NCBI RefSeq assembly: GCF_000597865.1
Contig: NZ_CP007453.1
Coordinates: 1 to 64,000 of the forward strand
Length of the DNA stretch: 64,000 bases
Direction of reading: 5' to 3'
Source of the DNA: Peptoclostridium acidaminophilum DSM 3953
Lineage (GTDB): Bacteria > Bacillota > Clostridia > Peptostreptococcales > Peptostreptococcaceae
The position numbers and the translations under genes are program-made. Positions 62,799 through 64,000 of the stretch are shown piece by piece; within the stretch, counting starts at the first letter, position 1, and every line of letters starts with the position of its first letter. The notes beneath the pieces are model-generated. The model saw only the letters and a program-made list of their open reading frames with translations, had not been told where the DNA came from and ran no database searches.

Positions 62799-63006
62799 AT
62801 TGTTTTCCCCCTCGAATTAAGCCTTTGTATTTATATAATACATCTTAGATATATACTATCATCTTTTGAGAGAAATAGCACTACTATTTTTATGTTTTTT
62901 TATATAAAATATCATAAATATTTAAAATGCAAGACAATGTGACATACTATATGGCGGAAACGCTTGCCTATAAAACAGTTGAAAGAGTCTGAAAATTAGA
63001 AATGTT

Positions 63007-63035
63007 TTGACAAAATACATTATTTTTTGTAAAAT
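63007..63035 (+). promoter_or_regulatory. ilvB promoter (TTGACA-17-TAAAAT)
   Basis: TTGACA (63007-63012), 17 bases, TAAAAT (63030-63035). The leader to the ATG at 63095 is about 53 bases, too short for a T-box attenuator, so no riboswitch control is seen here. Confidence 0.75.
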
Positions 63036-63094
63036 AGAAATACTTTATCTTTATTCGAATACAAATACAAATATAAATGCTGGGGGGTATTAAT

Positions 63095-64000
63095 ATGATA
63101 GGAGCCAAAGCAATTATTCGGTGCCTTGAAGAGGAGGGTGTAACCACGGTTTTTGGATATCCGGGTGGAGCGGTGCTTCCGCTTTATGATGAGCTTAGAA
63201 AATCGGACATCAACCATGTCCTTATAAGGAACGAGCAGAATGCAGTCCATTTTGCGAGCGGATATGCAAGAGGCAGCAAAAGGGTCGGTGTGTGCATCGC
63301 CACATCAGGACCGGGGGCGACTAACCTCATAACAGGCATAGCAACCGCGTACATGGATTCCATACCGGTTGTAATAATAACCGGCCAGGTAAGCAGTGAG
63401 CTTATAGGCAGTGACGCTTTTCAGGAGGCTGACATACTTGGGGCTACGCAGCCATTTACAAAGCACAATTATCTTGTAAAGAGCGCAGCGGAAATACCAA
63501 AGATAATGAAGGAGGCTTTCTATATAGCCTCGACAGGAAGGCCGGGACCTGTGCTTGTAGACGTGCCAGTCGACATACAGAAGGAAGCGCTCAGGTTCAG
63601 CTACCCAAAAGAGGTTTCAATAACGGGCTACAAGCCGACGTATGAAGGTCATAGGGGCCAGATAAAAAGGGCTGTCCAGGCAATCAAAAAGTCGGTCAAG
63701 CCGCTGATTTACGCAGGCGGAGGGGTAATTGCCGCGGATGCGATTGAAGAGCTTAGAAATTTTGCGGCATCAAGCAGGATTCCTGTTGTCAATTCACTCA
63801 TGGGTATAGGAAGCTTTCCGCACGATTCTGAGCTTTATGTGGGCATAGTTGGCAGCCACGGCCACTCATATTCAAACAGGATAATGTCGTGTGCAGACCT
63901 TATAATAATAGTAGGAGTAAGGCTATCGGACAGGGCGACAAAAAAGCTCGAGCAGATGAATCCGGATCTTGAGGTAGTCCATATAGACATAGACCCGGCT
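63095..64000 (+). CDS. ilvB: Acetolactate synthase large subunit (partial, runs off window)
   Basis: The first 302 residues of a thiamine-diphosphate enzyme that joins two pyruvates in valine, leucine and isoleucine synthesis. VFGYPGGAVLPLYDEL opens it, IRNEQNAVHFASGYAR holds the catalytic Glu (the usual His before it is Asn here), ATSGPGATNLITGIATAYMDSIPVV, and the ITGQV, FQEADI and GRPGPVLVDVPVDIQ blocks are present. GGGGGG precedes the ATG. The rest, including the ThDP-binding domain, lies beyond the window. Confidence 0.93.
   Translation, partial: MIGAKAIIRCLEEEGVTTVFGYPGGAVLPLYDELRKSDINHVLIRNEQNAVHFASGYARGSKRVGVCIATSGPGATNLITGIATAYMDSIPVVIITGQVSSELIGSDAFQEADILGATQPFTKHNYLVKSAAEIPKIMKEAFYIASTGRPGPVLVDVPVDIQKEALRFSYPKEVSITGYKPTYEGHRGQIKRAVQAIKKSVKPLIYAGGGVIAADAIEELRNFAASSRIPVVNSLMGIGSFPHDSELYVGIVGSHGHSYSNRIMSCADLIIIVGVRLSDRATKKLEQMNPDLEVVHIDIDPA

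Noticed and set aside
1-64000. tRNA and rRNA genes
   Set aside because: No cloverleaf with a GTTCGA-type T arm and no rRNA sequence was recognised on either strand; a dedicated tRNA search would be needed to exclude one fully.

Overview
The window reads as a low-to-mid GC anaerobic Firmicute of the Clostridia. The evidence is strong GGAGG-type ribosome sites, frequent GTG and TTG starts, S-box (SAM-I) riboswitches, a LexA-type GAAC-N4-GTTC box, a split B12-dependent methionine synthase, GlpP, and many c-di-GMP and chemotaxis genes. I cannot name the species from sequence alone. The left end looks like the replication and partition locus of a large plasmid or chromid: 13 iterons of 20 bases, DnaA boxes, a candidate initiator, a second plasmid-type protein of 510 residues, and parA-parB. 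Biosynthetic genes further along (metF, metH, ilvB) suggest that this replicon carries core metabolism.

Layout. 0-9 kb: iterons and initiator candidate, a membrane diguanylate cyclase, a universal stress protein with a rhodanese-like partner, the 510-residue protein, and parAB with an HTH-ParA fusion. 9-14.4 kb: a TtcA-like tRNA thiolase, dinB under a LexA box, a YgjP-like metalloprotease, small proteins, glpP and a HAD phosphatase. A near-identical GGGCAC/GTGCCC palindrome occurs three times here. 14.5-22 kb: an IS110-family element, a lone type I-C cas7, and a CRISPR array of 70 repeats and 69 spacers; no other cas gene is in the window. 22-36.8 kb: membrane, secreted and small-molecule genes (SH3b and DUF3784 proteins, a copper-amine-oxidase-domain protein, MscS, UPF0182, SnoaL-like and SRPBCC proteins, macro domain, VWA, MBL hydrolase, thioesterase, RibD-like reductase, cupin-HD-GYP). 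37-38.4 kb: IS256-family transposase. 38.4-50 kb: two paralogous modules, each a chemoreceptor followed by a periplasmic-binding-GGDEF-EAL protein, flanking a SAM-riboswitch-controlled metNIQ methionine transporter. 50.5-52.5 kb: IS607-family element with serine recombinase and TnpB. 53-57.2 kb: S-box-controlled metF, methionine-synthase activation protein and metH. 57.5-64 kb: nitroreductase-like protein, lipoprotein, Dabb protein, LUD protein, HD hydrolase, QueG-like Fe-S protein, two twin zinc-ribbon proteins, and the 5' part of ilvB, cut by the window end.

How it works together. Methionine supply is a clear regulon: metNIQ imports it, MetF and MetH with its separate reactivation protein make it, and both operons start with a SAM-I riboswitch and a near-consensus promoter. 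A c-di-GMP network is also dense: one GGDEF protein, two GGDEF-EAL proteins (one with a degenerate GGDEF) and one HD-GYP protein. The CRISPR locus looks reduced: the array is large and its repeats are almost uniform, but only cas7 remains beside it, so maturation and interference would need cas genes from elsewhere. The most unusual observations are this orphan cas7-array locus with paired hairpins at the leader edge, the duplicated sensory module around metNIQ, the iteron origin, the repeated palindromes, and a 39-residue secreted peptide with an internal repeat.
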